From positions 248,001 to 312,000 of the forward strand of contig NZ_JACIIX010000003.1 of the NCBI RefSeq assembly GCF_014205675.1: a DNA stretch of 64,000 nucleotides, given 5' to 3'. Positions 46,180-54,793 of the stretch are shown one piece after another. Both the position numbers and the translations under genes were made by a program. This stretch comes from Novispirillum itersonii. Lineage in GTDB: Bacteria; Pseudomonadota; Alphaproteobacteria; Rhodospirillales; Rhodospirillaceae. Position 1 is the stretch's first letter. Every line of letters begins with the position of its first letter. The notes under the pieces were generated by a model. The model was not told the origin of the DNA and made no database searches. It was given only the letters and a program-made list of their open reading frames with translations.

Positions 46180-46913
46180 CCCGGAATATCCCCGCGCAGG
46201 ATCCGGTCAACCACCGCCGGGACCACCTCGCTGGCCGGGCCGTACAGTCCGTCGTCGAACAGGCTGGCCCCTTCGCTGGGGGCGAGGTTGAGTTCCAGCG
46301 TATGGGCCATGCCAAGGTCTGACAGATGGGAGACAAATCCGGCGGCGGGATAAACTGTGCCGGAGGTGCCGATGGACAGGAACAGTCCGCAGTCATCGAG
46401 AGCGGCATAGATCCGGTCCATCTCCAGCGGCATCTCCCCGAACCACACCACATGCGGCCGCAGGGCTCCGGCGATGCCGCAGGCCGGGCAGGCAACGGCA
46501 GGGGAGCAGTCGTGATCCCACGGCAGAACCGTTGCGCAGGCGTCGCAGCGGATTTTGCGCAGTTCCCCATGCATGGGCAGGACGCAGCGGGACCCCGCCC
46601 GCTGGTGCAGGTCATCAATGTTCTGGGTGACCAGCAGGACCTCGCCGGGATAGTCCTGCTCCAGCCGGGCCAGCGCGTGGTGGGCGGCATTGGGCTGGAT
46701 CGCCGGATCCGCCAGCTGAGCCCGCCGGGCATTGTAGAAGGCGTGGACCCGCGCCGGATCCCGGCGGAAACCGTCCGGGGTGGCGACGTCTTCCAGCCGG
46801 ACCTGTGACCAGATGCCACCGGCACAGCGGAAGGTGTCGAGCCCGGAGTCGCGGGATATTCCGGCCCCGGTCAGAATGACGATCGGCGGCGGGGAGGAGG
46901 CGGGGGCAGACAT
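46173..46913 (-). CDS. cobB: Sirtuin NAD-dependent deacylase
   Basis: 246 residues. ILTGAGISRDSGLDTFR binds NAD, TQNIDDLHQ follows, H115 in MHGEL is catalytic, and cysteines C123/C126 and C142/C145 form the zinc site. Y60 and R63 (HAFYNARR) match the Tyr/Arg pair that selects succinyl and malonyl lysine in class III sirtuins. Expect deacetylase plus desuccinylase activity on metabolic enzymes. The MSAPASS start at 46913 was chosen because it leaves a short leader; upstream starts at about 46946 and 46979 are possible. Overlaps the UDG start by 7 bases. Confidence 0.93.
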   Translation of the reverse strand: MSAPASSPPPIVILTGAGISRDSGLDTFRCAGGIWSQVRLEDVATPDGFRRDPARVHAFYNARRAQLADPAIQPNAAHHALARLEQDYPGEVLLVTQNIDDLHQRAGSRCVLPMHGELRKIRCDACATVLPWDHDCSPAVACPACGIAGALRPHVVWFGEMPLEMDRIYAALDDCGLFLSIGTSGTVYPAAGFVSHLSDLGMAHTLELNLAPSEGASLFDDGLYGPASEVVPAVVDRILRGDIPGW

Positions 46914-46995
46914 CTGGCGGGGTTCCCGGACTTTTGAGGCCGGGGGCATGATATCTGAAGAAAAGGGGTTTTCCGACACCCGCTGTCATGGGACC

Positions 46996-47583
46996 ATGGC
47001 GGGCTTCACCATCATGGGGTTTCCAGTGCCAGCAGCCGATCATGCCATCTCTTCTCCGGCGTCTGCCGCAGTGGGCCGTCCGGTCCGGGTTCTGTTCGTC
47101 TGCACCGGGAATATCTGCCGGTCGCCATCGGCGGAAGGCTTCTTCCGGGCCTTGGTCGAGCGGGAAGGCCTGTCCGGAGTGATTGAGACCGACTCGGCGG
47201 GCACCGGCAACTGGCATGTCGGGGATCCGCCGGACCGGCGGTCTCAGGCGGCGGCCCGGCGCCGGGGGGTGGAGCTGGCGGAACTGAAGGCGCGGAAGGT
47301 GGAGCTGGCGGATTTCCGCCGCTTTGACCTGATCATCGCCATGGATCAGGGGCATCTTGCCGCCCTGCGGCGGATGGTGCCGGCGGAACAGTCCCCCGAA
47401 GTGGTGACCCTGTTCCTGAGTTATCTCAGCGATCCGCCGATGCTGGATGTCCCCGATCCTTATTACGGCGGGGAAACCGGATTTGAATACGTTCTCGATC
47501 TGATCGAAAACGGCTGTGCCGCCCTGCTGAATCACATCCGGCAGCGCTACCCGCAGGTTGCCGCCGCCAGCCGCAGTGGTTGA
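46996..47583 (+). CDS. Low molecular weight protein tyrosine phosphatase
   Basis: About 195 residues. The signature VCTGNICRSPSAEG gives Cys-x5-Arg (C36, R42 in this numbering), and VPDPYYGG the general acid Asp. Folding cytoplasmic LMW-PTP. Start is uncertain: the conserved fold begins at about residue 30, and ATGs at 46948, 46996 and 47014 are in frame, none with a strong ribosome site. Divergent from the sirtuin; followed after 11 bases by a methyltransferase. May regulate tyrosine phosphorylation of exopolysaccharide kinases, though no such gene is here. Confidence 0.9.
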   Translation: MAGFTIMGFPVPAADHAISSPASAAVGRPVRVLFVCTGNICRSPSAEGFFRALVEREGLSGVIETDSAGTGNWHVGDPPDRRSQAAARRRGVELAELKARKVELADFRRFDLIIAMDQGHLAALRRMVPAEQSPEVVTLFLSYLSDPPMLDVPDPYYGGETGFEYVLDLIENGCAALLNHIRQRYPQVAAASRSG

Positions 47584-47594
47584 AGGGGCGGCTG

Positions 47595-48266
47595 ATGGAT
47601 CCGGTCCGCGTGCCGCCGCCAGACCTTCCGCTGGAAGTGGATCTGATTGCCCACAGCTATGGGGCGGCGGTCCGGGCCCGGGGCGCGACCTCGCTGGGGG
47701 TCGGGTGGTCCACCACCGATGTGCAGATGCTGCGTCTGTCCGTCCTGTGTGATCTGCTCGATCAGGCGGACCCGGCGGTTCCGGTCCATGTCCATGATCT
47801 TGGCTGTGGCTGGGGGGCGCTGTGGGGCCTGTTGCAGGACCGTACCGCACCACCGGTTGCCCAGTACACCGGGTATGACATTACGCCCGAAATGATCCAT
47901 ACCGCCCGCCGGACCTATCCGGCGGCAGGCCAGCGGGTCCGCTTTGTCCTTTCCGCCCATGCGGAGGAACCCGCCGATTACGGGTTTGTCTCCGGGACCT
48001 ATAATTTCAGTGATGGCGCGGCGCCCTCTGTCTGGGAGCCGTATGTGGAGGAGTCCCTCCGCCATTTTCTGTTCCAGTGCCGGAAAGGCATGGCCTTCAA
48101 CCTGCTGCATCAGCGCCGTCGCACCGACCGGCCGATGTATTACACCGATCCGCAGCGCTGGCAGGACTGGCTGGAGGCGGAAGCCGCCCCCCGGGGCGGG
48201 CGGGTGTGGTGCCGTGACGATTATCTCGAAGACGATTTTACCCTGTTTGTCCGCTTTCCGGACTGA
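47595..48266 (+). CDS. Class I SAM-dependent methyltransferase
   Basis: 223 residues. VHDLGCGWGALWGLL is SAM motif I, YTGYDITPEMIHTA motif II, and FVSGTYNFSD an acidic strand. The start at 47595 has AGGGGCGG four bases upstream. Substrate unknown. Probably cotranscribed with the LMW phosphatase. The last 29 bases overlap the convergent thpR. Confidence 0.88.
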   Translation: MDPVRVPPPDLPLEVDLIAHSYGAAVRARGATSLGVGWSTTDVQMLRLSVLCDLLDQADPAVPVHVHDLGCGWGALWGLLQDRTAPPVAQYTGYDITPEMIHTARRTYPAAGQRVRFVLSAHAEEPADYGFVSGTYNFSDGAAPSVWEPYVEESLRHFLFQCRKGMAFNLLHQRRRTDRPMYYTDPQRWQDWLEAEAAPRGGRVWCRDDYLEDDFTLFVRFPD

Positions 48267-48795
48267 GGGGATAGGCGGCCAGTTCCTCATACAAGGGGCC
48301 GGACCGGCCAAGGTGGCTGCGGAACAGGGTCAGGTGACTGGGGGTGAAGGTTCCCCCCGGCCAGTCGGTATTGGCGGCGGCCACCTGCTCCACCCGCCCG
48401 GTGGCAGGCGGCGAGAACCGCGCCAGCGTCACATGCGGATGATACCGCTCCCGGCTGGCGGGCAGGCCGATCTGCTGACAGACCGTTTCGCATTTATCAT
48501 GCAGGGCCAGCAGGGCCGGGGTCGGCAGGACGGGGATGAACAGCGCCCGCACCCCGCGTTTCGTGCTGAAGGTATCAAACCCCCGCAGGGTCAGCGGTCC
48601 CCCCGGAAACCGGGTCACCCGCAGCTGTCCGTCAAGCTCTTCGGCGCTGTCTTCCGGGACCTCGCCGATAAAGCGCAGGGTGATATGGGCATCCGCAGGG
48701 TGGATCCACCGGGCCTCCGGGATGCCGTTCAGAACGGTGGCGATCCGGTCGCGCAGCAGGCCGGGCAGGGCGATGCCAAGAAACAGCCTGAGCAT
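48238..48795 (-). CDS. thpR: RNA 2',3'-cyclic phosphodiesterase
   Basis: 185 residues of the 2H phosphoesterase family (LigT-like). Two H-x-T-L motifs are present, HITLRFIG and HPHVTLARF. The start MLRLFLGIALP is canonical. It opens 2',3'-cyclic phosphates to 2'-phosphates. The gene ends with a 29-base overlap with the methyltransferase and lies 4 bases from the arylesterase stop on the same strand (its start at 48795 follows that stop at 48800), so arylesterase and thpR are one operon. Confidence 0.92.
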   Translation of the reverse strand: MLRLFLGIALPGLLRDRIATVLNGIPEARWIHPADAHITLRFIGEVPEDSAEELDGQLRVTRFPGGPLTLRGFDTFSTKRGVRALFIPVLPTPALLALHDKCETVCQQIGLPASRERYHPHVTLARFSPPATGRVEQVAAANTDWPGGTFTPSHLTLFRSHLGRSGPLYEELAAYPLSPESGQTG

Positions 48796-48799
48796 GGCC

Positions 48800-49555
48800 T
48801 CAGGAGTTCTCACGCTTTTCGAGGACGCTGCGGATGACCTCTTCGAGGTCCGGCAGGATGCGGCGGGCAATTTCGCGGGTCCCTTGCTCGGTCGGGTGCA
48901 TGCCGTCTTTTTGCAGCAGGGCCGGGTTTCCGGCGACCCCGTCCAGAAAGAACGGGTACAGCGGGACGCCGAATTCCGCCGCCAGTTCCGGGTAAATGCC
49001 GTTGAACTCGGTCATATCGTCCTTTGAATAAACGTTCGGCGGGGCCAGCATTCCGGTCAGGAGGATTCCGATCCGGGCCTCCTGAAGGGCCTGAATGATG
49101 GCGACCAGATTCAGCCGGGTATCATCGGGGGACAGGCCGCGCAGCGCGTCGTTGGCCCCCAGCTCGATGATCACCAGATCCGGGCGGTCGGTCAGCATCC
49201 AGTCCAGACGGGCCAGTCCCCCGGCGGAGGTATCCCCGGACAGACCGCCATTGATCATTTCGAGCTTTAAACGGTTCTCCTGAATCACCGGCGACGCCGC
49301 CAGCAGACGGGCCAGCTGGTCGGGGACCGACTGGCCGTTCGGCAGGTTATACCCGGCGGTCAGGCTGTCGCCGAGGGCAAGGATTTTCAGGGTCTTCTGG
49401 GATCCTGCCGGGGCCGTGGTCTGGGCCGCCGCCGGAGGAATTGGCAGCAGCAGCACATTGACAATGGCAAAAACTGCCGCATATGCCCACAGAGCCTGCC
49501 GCCGCAGGATGTCCGCAATTCGAAAATGCTGCCAGCAGGGCCGCAGGAGCGTCAT
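48800..49555 (-). CDS. GDSL arylesterase/thioesterase (TesA-like)
   Basis: 251 residues with a signal peptide or anchor (hydrophobic segment at about 20-42 ending PPAAAQ). The SGNH blocks are GDSLTAGYNLP (Ser), SGDTSAGG, GANDALRG and DGMHPTEQG (Asp/His). Periplasmic esterase of the TesA/arylesterase type. Start at 49555 has GGAAAG upstream. It is divergent from ybbA, and both start codons share the CATG at 49553-49556. tesA and ybbA are divergent neighbours in many proteobacteria. Confidence 0.92.
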   Translation of the reverse strand: MTLLRPCWQHFRIADILRRQALWAYAAVFAIVNVLLLPIPPAAAQTTAPAGSQKTLKILALGDSLTAGYNLPNGQSVPDQLARLLAASPVIQENRLKLEMINGGLSGDTSAGGLARLDWMLTDRPDLVIIELGANDALRGLSPDDTRLNLVAIIQALQEARIGILLTGMLAPPNVYSKDDMTEFNGIYPELAAEFGVPLYPFFLDGVAGNPALLQKDGMHPTEQGTREIARRILPDLEEVIRSVLEKRENS

Positions 49556-50330
49556 GTCCGATCTTTCCTTCCAGACGGTCAGCAAGGTACAGGCCCCTGA
49601 CTATAGGGTCGAGATGGCAGCGGTGGAAGTGACCCTGAGCGGGGTTTCCGGCACCGTTGATATTCTGCGGGGGGTGGACCTGACGGTTTCCCCCGGCGAG
49701 GCGGTGGGGCTGATCGGGCCGTCGGGGTCGGGAAAAAGTACGCTGCTGATGGTGATGGCCGGTCTGGAGCAGGCCACCGCCGGGCAGGTGCGGATCTGCG
49801 GGGCGGATTTCACCCGGATGGGGGAGGATGCACTGGCGGTGTTCCGCCGGGATCATATCGGCGTGGTGTTCCAGTCCTTTCACCTGATTCCCACCATGAC
49901 GGCGCTGGAGAATGTGGCGGTGCCGCTGGAGCTGGCCGGGCACCGCGATGCCTTTGACCGGGCGGAGGCCGAGCTGCGCGCCGTCGGGCTGGGGCACCGC
50001 CTGCATCATTATCCGCCGCACCTGTCGGGCGGGGAGCAGCAGCGGGTGGCGCTGGCCCGGGCCTTTGCCCCCCGCCCGGCCCTGCTGCTGGCCGATGAAC
50101 CGACCGGAAACCTTGACGGCACCACCGGGGCAGCGATCATGGATCTGCTGTTCGACCGCCGGGCGGCGGCGGGATCGACTCTGGTGCTGATCACCCATGA
50201 TCCGGCTCTGGCTGCCCGCTGTGACCGGGTGGTCCGGGTGCAGGACGGGCTGATCGTTGCGGCTGCGTCTCCTGCCGTTCCGGCGGACCGTCCGGCCCCC
50301 GTGACCACACCGTCAGGATTGCCCGCATGA
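49554..50330 (+). CDS. ybbA: ABC transporter ATPase, YbbA/LolD type
   Basis: 258 residues. Walker A GPSGSGKST, signature LSGGEQQRVALARA and Walker B LLADEPTGNLD are complete. AGGAG ends four bases before the ATG at 49554. It pairs with the FtsX-like permease two genes on; the permease and ATPase are separated by a methyltransferase, overlap at 50327-50330 (ATGA). Likely energises an envelope process, by similarity to YbbAP. Confidence 0.93.
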   Translation: MSDLSFQTVSKVQAPDYRVEMAAVEVTLSGVSGTVDILRGVDLTVSPGEAVGLIGPSGSGKSTLLMVMAGLEQATAGQVRICGADFTRMGEDALAVFRRDHIGVVFQSFHLIPTMTALENVAVPLELAGHRDAFDRAEAELRAVGLGHRLHHYPPHLSGGEQQRVALARAFAPRPALLLADEPTGNLDGTTGAAIMDLLFDRRAAAGSTLVLITHDPALAARCDRVVRVQDGLIVAAASPAVPADRPAPVTTPSGLPA

Positions 50331-51049
50331 CCACCGAGATGACCCAGCCCCGCCGCGAGACCTTTCATGCCGACCGGGCCCGCCGCTACGATGACACCAT
50401 CCGCCGGGTTCTGCCGGGGTATGACACCCTGCATGCGCTGTCGGCGGTGATGCTGGAAACCGCCGGGGCCGGGGATGCGGCCCGGGTGTTGGTGACCGGG
50501 GCCGGAACCGGAACGGAACTGGAGCTGATGGCCCGCCGCAATCCGGGCTGGCATCTGGTGGCCTGCGATCCGGCGGAAGGCATGCTGGCGGTGGCGCAGG
50601 CGCGGCTGGAAGAGGCCGGTCTGGACCGGCAGGTCAGCCTGCATGTCGGCATCACCGACAGTCTGCCGCCGCAGGACCTCTTTGATGCGGCGGCCTGTCT
50701 GCTGGTGCTGCACTTTCTGCCCGATGACGGCACCAAGCTGGCGCTGTTGCACTCCGTGGCCCGCCGCCTGCGCCCCGGGGCCCCGCTGGTGATCGCCGAT
50801 ATGGCGGAAGATCCGGCCAGTCCGCGCTTCCGGCATCTTCTGGCCGCCTGGACCCGTTGGCAGGCTGAGGCCGGGATTGACCCGCAGGAGATTGAAAAAG
50901 GCCTGCGCCATATCGAGCGCGATATTCATTTCATCCCCGAAACCCGCTTTGCCGCCCTGCTGGGCGAAGCCGGATTTACCCCGCCGGAACGCTATTTCGG
51001 CGGGCTTCTGTTCACCGGCTCTCTTTGCCACCGGACACAGGATCTTTGA
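50327..51049 (+). CDS. Class I SAM-dependent methyltransferase inserted in ybbA-ybbP
   Basis: 240 residues. VLVTGAGTGTELELM is motif I, LVACDPAEGMLAVA motif II, and AACLLVLHFLP and LRPGAPLVIADM follow, as in UbiE-like enzymes. It overlaps ybbA by 4 bases and ybbP by one base (TGATG), so all three are translated together. The substrate is unknown. An enzyme placed inside a transporter operon suggests that it modifies or follows the transported molecule, as an inference. Confidence 0.88.
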   Translation: MTTEMTQPRRETFHADRARRYDDTIRRVLPGYDTLHALSAVMLETAGAGDAARVLVTGAGTGTELELMARRNPGWHLVACDPAEGMLAVAQARLEEAGLDRQVSLHVGITDSLPPQDLFDAAACLLVLHFLPDDGTKLALLHSVARRLRPGAPLVIADMAEDPASPRFRHLLAAWTRWQAEAGIDPQEIEKGLRHIERDIHFIPETRFAALLGEAGFTPPERYFGGLLFTGSLCHRTQDL

Positions 51050-53661
51050 TGCCGCCCCCGTCCCCGCTCCCCCGCTCCGCTGCTTCTGTTTCCGGCTGGT
51101 CTCTGGCCTGGCGTCTGGGCTGGCGCGATCTGCGCGGGGGGCTGGCCGCCAACCTGCGCGGGCTATGGGTGCTGGTCGCCTGTCTGGCGCTGGGCGTGTT
51201 TGCCATCGCCGCCGCCGGGTCGATGCGGTCGGCGGTGGAAGCCGGACTGGCCCGCGATGCCCGGATCCTCCTCGGCGGGGATCTGGAGATCCGCATGACC
51301 TACCGCGCCCTTGATCCGGTTCAGCGGCAGGCCCTGAGTCTCCATGGCCGCCTGACGGATCTGCGGGAGTTCCGGGCCACTGTCCGCCGGGGCGAGGGAG
51401 AGGCCGAACAGCGCGCCTTCAGCGAACTGAAGGCAATCGATCCGGCCACCTATCCGCTGTATGGCACGGTGGAACTGGATCCGCCGCTGCCGCTGGCGGA
51501 GGTCCTGCGGCCGGAAACCCTGCCCGATGGCACCGTTGTCTCCGGGGCGGTGGCCGAGGCCGGGCTGCTGGACCGCCTTGGGGCCACGGTCGGCGGTGAG
51601 GTGATGGTGGGAGAGGCCCGGGTGCGGATCCGGGCGGTGCTGGTGTCGGAGCCGGACCGGGTGGCCTCGGTGATGGCCTTCGGGCCGCGCCTGCTGGTCG
51701 GCCCCGGAACGATTGAGGCGTCAGGGCTGGATCTGCCGGGGGCGCTGATCCGCAATGTCACCAAGCTGCGGGTCGAGGACGGGTCTGCGGTCCCGGATCT
51801 GATCCGGGCGCTGAATGCCCGCTTCCCGGAAGCCGGGTGGGATCTGCGCGGAGTCGATGCGGCAACGCCGGGACTGGACCGCTTTCTCGGGAATATCACC
51901 CTGTTCCTGACGCTGGTCGGTCTGACCGCCCTGCTCAGCGGTGGTGTCGGGGTGGCCAATGCGGTGATGGCCTTTATGGACAGCCGCCGCCAGACGGTGG
52001 CGATTTTCAAAACCCTCGGGGCGTCCGGGGCGCTGGTGTTCCGGATCAGCCTGCTCCAGATCCTGACGCTGGCGCTGATCGGGGTGACGATCGGTCTGGC
52101 CGCCGGGGCCGGGTTGCCGTGGGGATTGGGGCCGCTGGTGGCCCCGTTCCTGCCGGCGCGGATGGAACCGGCGCTGTATCCGGTGCCGCTGCTGACTGCC
52201 GGGGCCTTTGGTCTGCTGGTGACACTGGTGTTCGGTCTGTGGCCGCTGGCGCAGGCCTACCGGGTTCCGGCGACGGCCTTGTTCCGGTCTCTGCTGGCCC
52301 CGGTGTCCGGCTGGCCCCGGGGGCGGTTCGCGCTGGGCGTCGGGCTGGCGGCGGCGGTGCTGGTGGCGGTGACGGTGCTGACGGCGGACCGGAAGGATAT
52401 TGCCATCGGTTTTGTGGTGGCGGCAGTGCTGGCGGTCGGTCTGTTCCGGGGCATGGCGGCCGGGGTGATGGCGCTGGCCCGCCGGGTGGTGATCCGGGGC
52501 CGGGCCGTGCGCAACCGTCCGGTCCTGCGGCTGGCCCTGACCAATCTGTACCGTCCGGGGGCGTCGACGGCCCCGGTGGTGCTGTCGCTGGGGCTTGGGG
52601 TATCGGTGCTGGTGGCGTCGGTGCTGACGCAGGCCAATCTGACCCGGCAGGTTCATGAACGGCTGCCGGAATCGGCCCCGGCCTACTACTTCATTGATAT
52701 CCAGCCCCGTCAGCTGGAGGCCTTCCGGAAGGCGGTGGCCAGTGTGCCCGGGGCGCAGGTGCTGAACACGGCGGATATGACCCGGGGCCGGGTGGTCCGG
52801 CTGAAAGACCAGCCGGTGACGCCGGAGAGTGTCAGCAAGGAGTCTGAATGGGCGGTGCGCGGCGACCGGGGCCTGACCTCGGCGGCGGCAAAGCCGGACG
52901 ACGCGGTGATCGTGGAGGGCACCTGGTGGGCGGCGGACCATGCCGGGCCGCCGCTGGTGTCGGTGGCGGCAACTCTGGCCAAGGGGCTGGGCATCGGGGT
53001 CGGGGACCGGATCACCCTGAATGTGCTGGGCCGCGATATCACGGCGACGGTTGCCAACCTGCGGGAGGTTGACTGGTCGTCCCTGTCGATGAACTTTGCC
53101 TTTGTCATCTCCCCTGATGCACTGAAGGGGGCGCCACGGACGTGGATTGCCACGGTAGCGGCCCCGCCTTCAGCCGAACTGGCGGTGGAGCGGGCGGTTG
53201 GCAAGGCCCTGCGCAATGTTTCGGCGATTCCGGTGCGGCAGGCGCTGGAGACGGTGGAGCAGATCATGACCACGGCGGCGCAGGCGATCCGGGTGACCAC
53301 GGCGCTGACCCTGCTGGCGGGGATTCTGGTGCTGGCCTCGGCGATTGCCGCCGGGCACCGCCGCCGGGTTTATGATGCGGTGGTCCTGAAGGTTCTGGGG
53401 GCACCGCGCGCCCTGCTGGCCCGGGCGTGGCTGCTGGAATACGGTCTGATCGGGGCGGCAACGGCGCTGCTGGCCGCCGGAGTCGGGACCGGGGCGGCAT
53501 GGATGATCGTGACCAAGGTGATGAAAATGCCATGGGAGGCCATGCCCGGCCTGACGGCGGCGGTCAGCCTGATCAGTATCGCACTGACCCTCACCGGGGG
53601 GGCTGTGGGAACCCTGAAAGCCCTGTCCGAAAAGCCGGGGCGGGTACTGCGGGCGGAATAA
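51049..53661 (+). CDS. ybbP: ABC transporter permease, YbbP/FtsX type
   Basis: 870 residues. One membrane segment near residue 45 is followed by a large periplasmic domain (about 65-275), then membrane segments of a first FtsX domain (LFLTLVGLTALLSGGVGVAN, about 285-430), additional membrane segments and a second periplasmic part (about 525-720), and a second FtsX domain (about 745-860). The twin-FtsX layout is that of YbbP/YvbE permeases. It partners ybbA. The start ATG 51049 overlaps the methyltransferase stop by one base. Confidence 0.92.
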   Translation: MPPPSPLPRSAASVSGWSLAWRLGWRDLRGGLAANLRGLWVLVACLALGVFAIAAAGSMRSAVEAGLARDARILLGGDLEIRMTYRALDPVQRQALSLHGRLTDLREFRATVRRGEGEAEQRAFSELKAIDPATYPLYGTVELDPPLPLAEVLRPETLPDGTVVSGAVAEAGLLDRLGATVGGEVMVGEARVRIRAVLVSEPDRVASVMAFGPRLLVGPGTIEASGLDLPGALIRNVTKLRVEDGSAVPDLIRALNARFPEAGWDLRGVDAATPGLDRFLGNITLFLTLVGLTALLSGGVGVANAVMAFMDSRRQTVAIFKTLGASGALVFRISLLQILTLALIGVTIGLAAGAGLPWGLGPLVAPFLPARMEPALYPVPLLTAGAFGLLVTLVFGLWPLAQAYRVPATALFRSLLAPVSGWPRGRFALGVGLAAAVLVAVTVLTADRKDIAIGFVVAAVLAVGLFRGMAAGVMALARRVVIRGRAVRNRPVLRLALTNLYRPGASTAPVVLSLGLGVSVLVASVLTQANLTRQVHERLPESAPAYYFIDIQPRQLEAFRKAVASVPGAQVLNTADMTRGRVVRLKDQPVTPESVSKESEWAVRGDRGLTSAAAKPDDAVIVEGTWWAADHAGPPLVSVAATLAKGLGIGVGDRITLNVLGRDITATVANLREVDWSSLSMNFAFVISPDALKGAPRTWIATVAAPPSAELAVERAVGKALRNVSAIPVRQALETVEQIMTTAAQAIRVTTALTLLAGILVLASAIAAGHRRRVYDAVVLKVLGAPRALLARAWLLEYGLIGAATALLAAGVGTGAAWMIVTKVMKMPWEAMPGLTAAVSLISIALTLTGGAVGTLKALSEKPGRVLRAE

Positions 53662-53695
53662 ACGGAAAAAGCCGTCTGTCTGCGCATGGACCGGA

Positions 53696-53736
53696 GCGCT
53701 GCGGGGCAGAATCTTTTTTCTGCCCCATTGCGGCGC
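53696..53736. other. Long interrupted hairpin 3' of ybbP
   Basis: Stem GGGGCAGAA/TTCTGCCCC (53703-53711 with 53718-53726) with loop TCTTTT, extended after a 2-base bulge by GCGCTGC with its near complement. T's are in the loop, not after the stem, so it is not a normal terminator. It falls 60 bases before the next start. Confidence 0.65.
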
Positions 53737-53796
53737 GTGAAATTCATGCCATATTGACTCACATCATCGCTCTTTCGCGAAAACAGAGAGGACACT

Positions 53797-54543
53797 ATGG
53801 CTTTCGAAGACCGTTCCACCTGGACCCAGGCGCGTTCGGCCGCCGAAGCGGTTCAGCTTGATGAGGGCCTGCGCGCCTATATGCTGCGGGTCTACAACTA
53901 CATGGCCTCCGGCGTGCTGCTGACCGGTATCGTGTCGTGGCTGGTCGCCAACACCGGCCTGAGCAAGGTGTTTTACACCGTTGCCGCCAACGGCAAGACC
54001 CAGCCGGGCCTGCTGATGTGGGTCGCCCTGTTCGCGTCCCTCGGTATGGTGTTTTTCCTGTCCTTCCGTGTTGCCAAGATGCAGGCGGCGACGGCGCAGG
54101 CGCTGTTCTGGCTGTATGCCGGCCTGAACGGGGTGTGGCTGTCCACCATCTTCCTGACCTATACCGATACCTCCATCGTCCGGGTGTTCTTCATCACCTC
54201 GGCGGCGTTTGCCGGTCTCAGCCTGTATGGCTACACCACCAAGCGCAGCCTTGATGGTCTGGGCTCCTTCCTGATGATGGGCCTGATCGGGATGCTGATC
54301 GCCAGCGTGGTGAACATCTTCCTGCAAAGCTCGATGATGGACTGGATCCTGTCGGCGGTGGGTGTGCTGGTGTTCGCCGGTCTGACCGCCTATGACACCC
54401 AGAAGATCAAGGAAATGTATTTCGAGGCCGACGGTGCCGATGTTGCCTCCAAGAAGGCGATCATGGGCGCGCTGACCCTGTACCTCGACTTCATCAACCT
54501 GTTCCTGATGCTGCTGCGCTTCTTCGGTCAGAACCGCGAGTGA
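53797..54543 (+). CDS. Bax inhibitor-1/YccA family membrane protein
   Basis: 248 residues with about seven membrane segments. The opening LRAYMLRVYNYMASGVLLTGIVSWL and the C-terminal YDTQKIKEMYFE are diagnostic of the BI-1 (TMBIM) family. Bacterial members interact with FtsH or act as calcium leak channels. A single-gene unit with its own terminator. Confidence 0.95.
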   Translation: MAFEDRSTWTQARSAAEAVQLDEGLRAYMLRVYNYMASGVLLTGIVSWLVANTGLSKVFYTVAANGKTQPGLLMWVALFASLGMVFFLSFRVAKMQAATAQALFWLYAGLNGVWLSTIFLTYTDTSIVRVFFITSAAFAGLSLYGYTTKRSLDGLGSFLMMGLIGMLIASVVNIFLQSSMMDWILSAVGVLVFAGLTAYDTQKIKEMYFEADGADVASKKAIMGALTLYLDFINLFLMLLRFFGQNRE

Positions 54544-54577
54544 TTTCTGAGATAGGTTTTGTAAGGGTATAAGTTTT

Positions 54578-54616
54578 CGGCAGGGCCCTCAAAACAGGGC
54601 CCTGCCGTTATTTTTG
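54578..54616 (+). terminator. Rho-independent terminator of the BI-1 gene
   Basis: 12-bp perfect stem CGGCAGGGCCCT/AGGGCCCTGCCG with loop CAAAAC, followed by TTATTTTTGG. 35 bases after the stop. Confidence 0.93.
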
Positions 54617-54793
54617 GGCGATGTTTCTGTCTGGAAGGACCAATTTCTTTTGGTCTTCCCGTTTCCGGGTAGCCCTTTCAGACGATCAGCGCGATGATGG
54701 TTTTTCCTGTGTCGGTGATCAGGATCAATCCCCCTTCCGGTCCCGGTCAGTCCCGCCGTTCTGGTCTCTCCCCCGCCGCTTGGTCTTCCCTCC

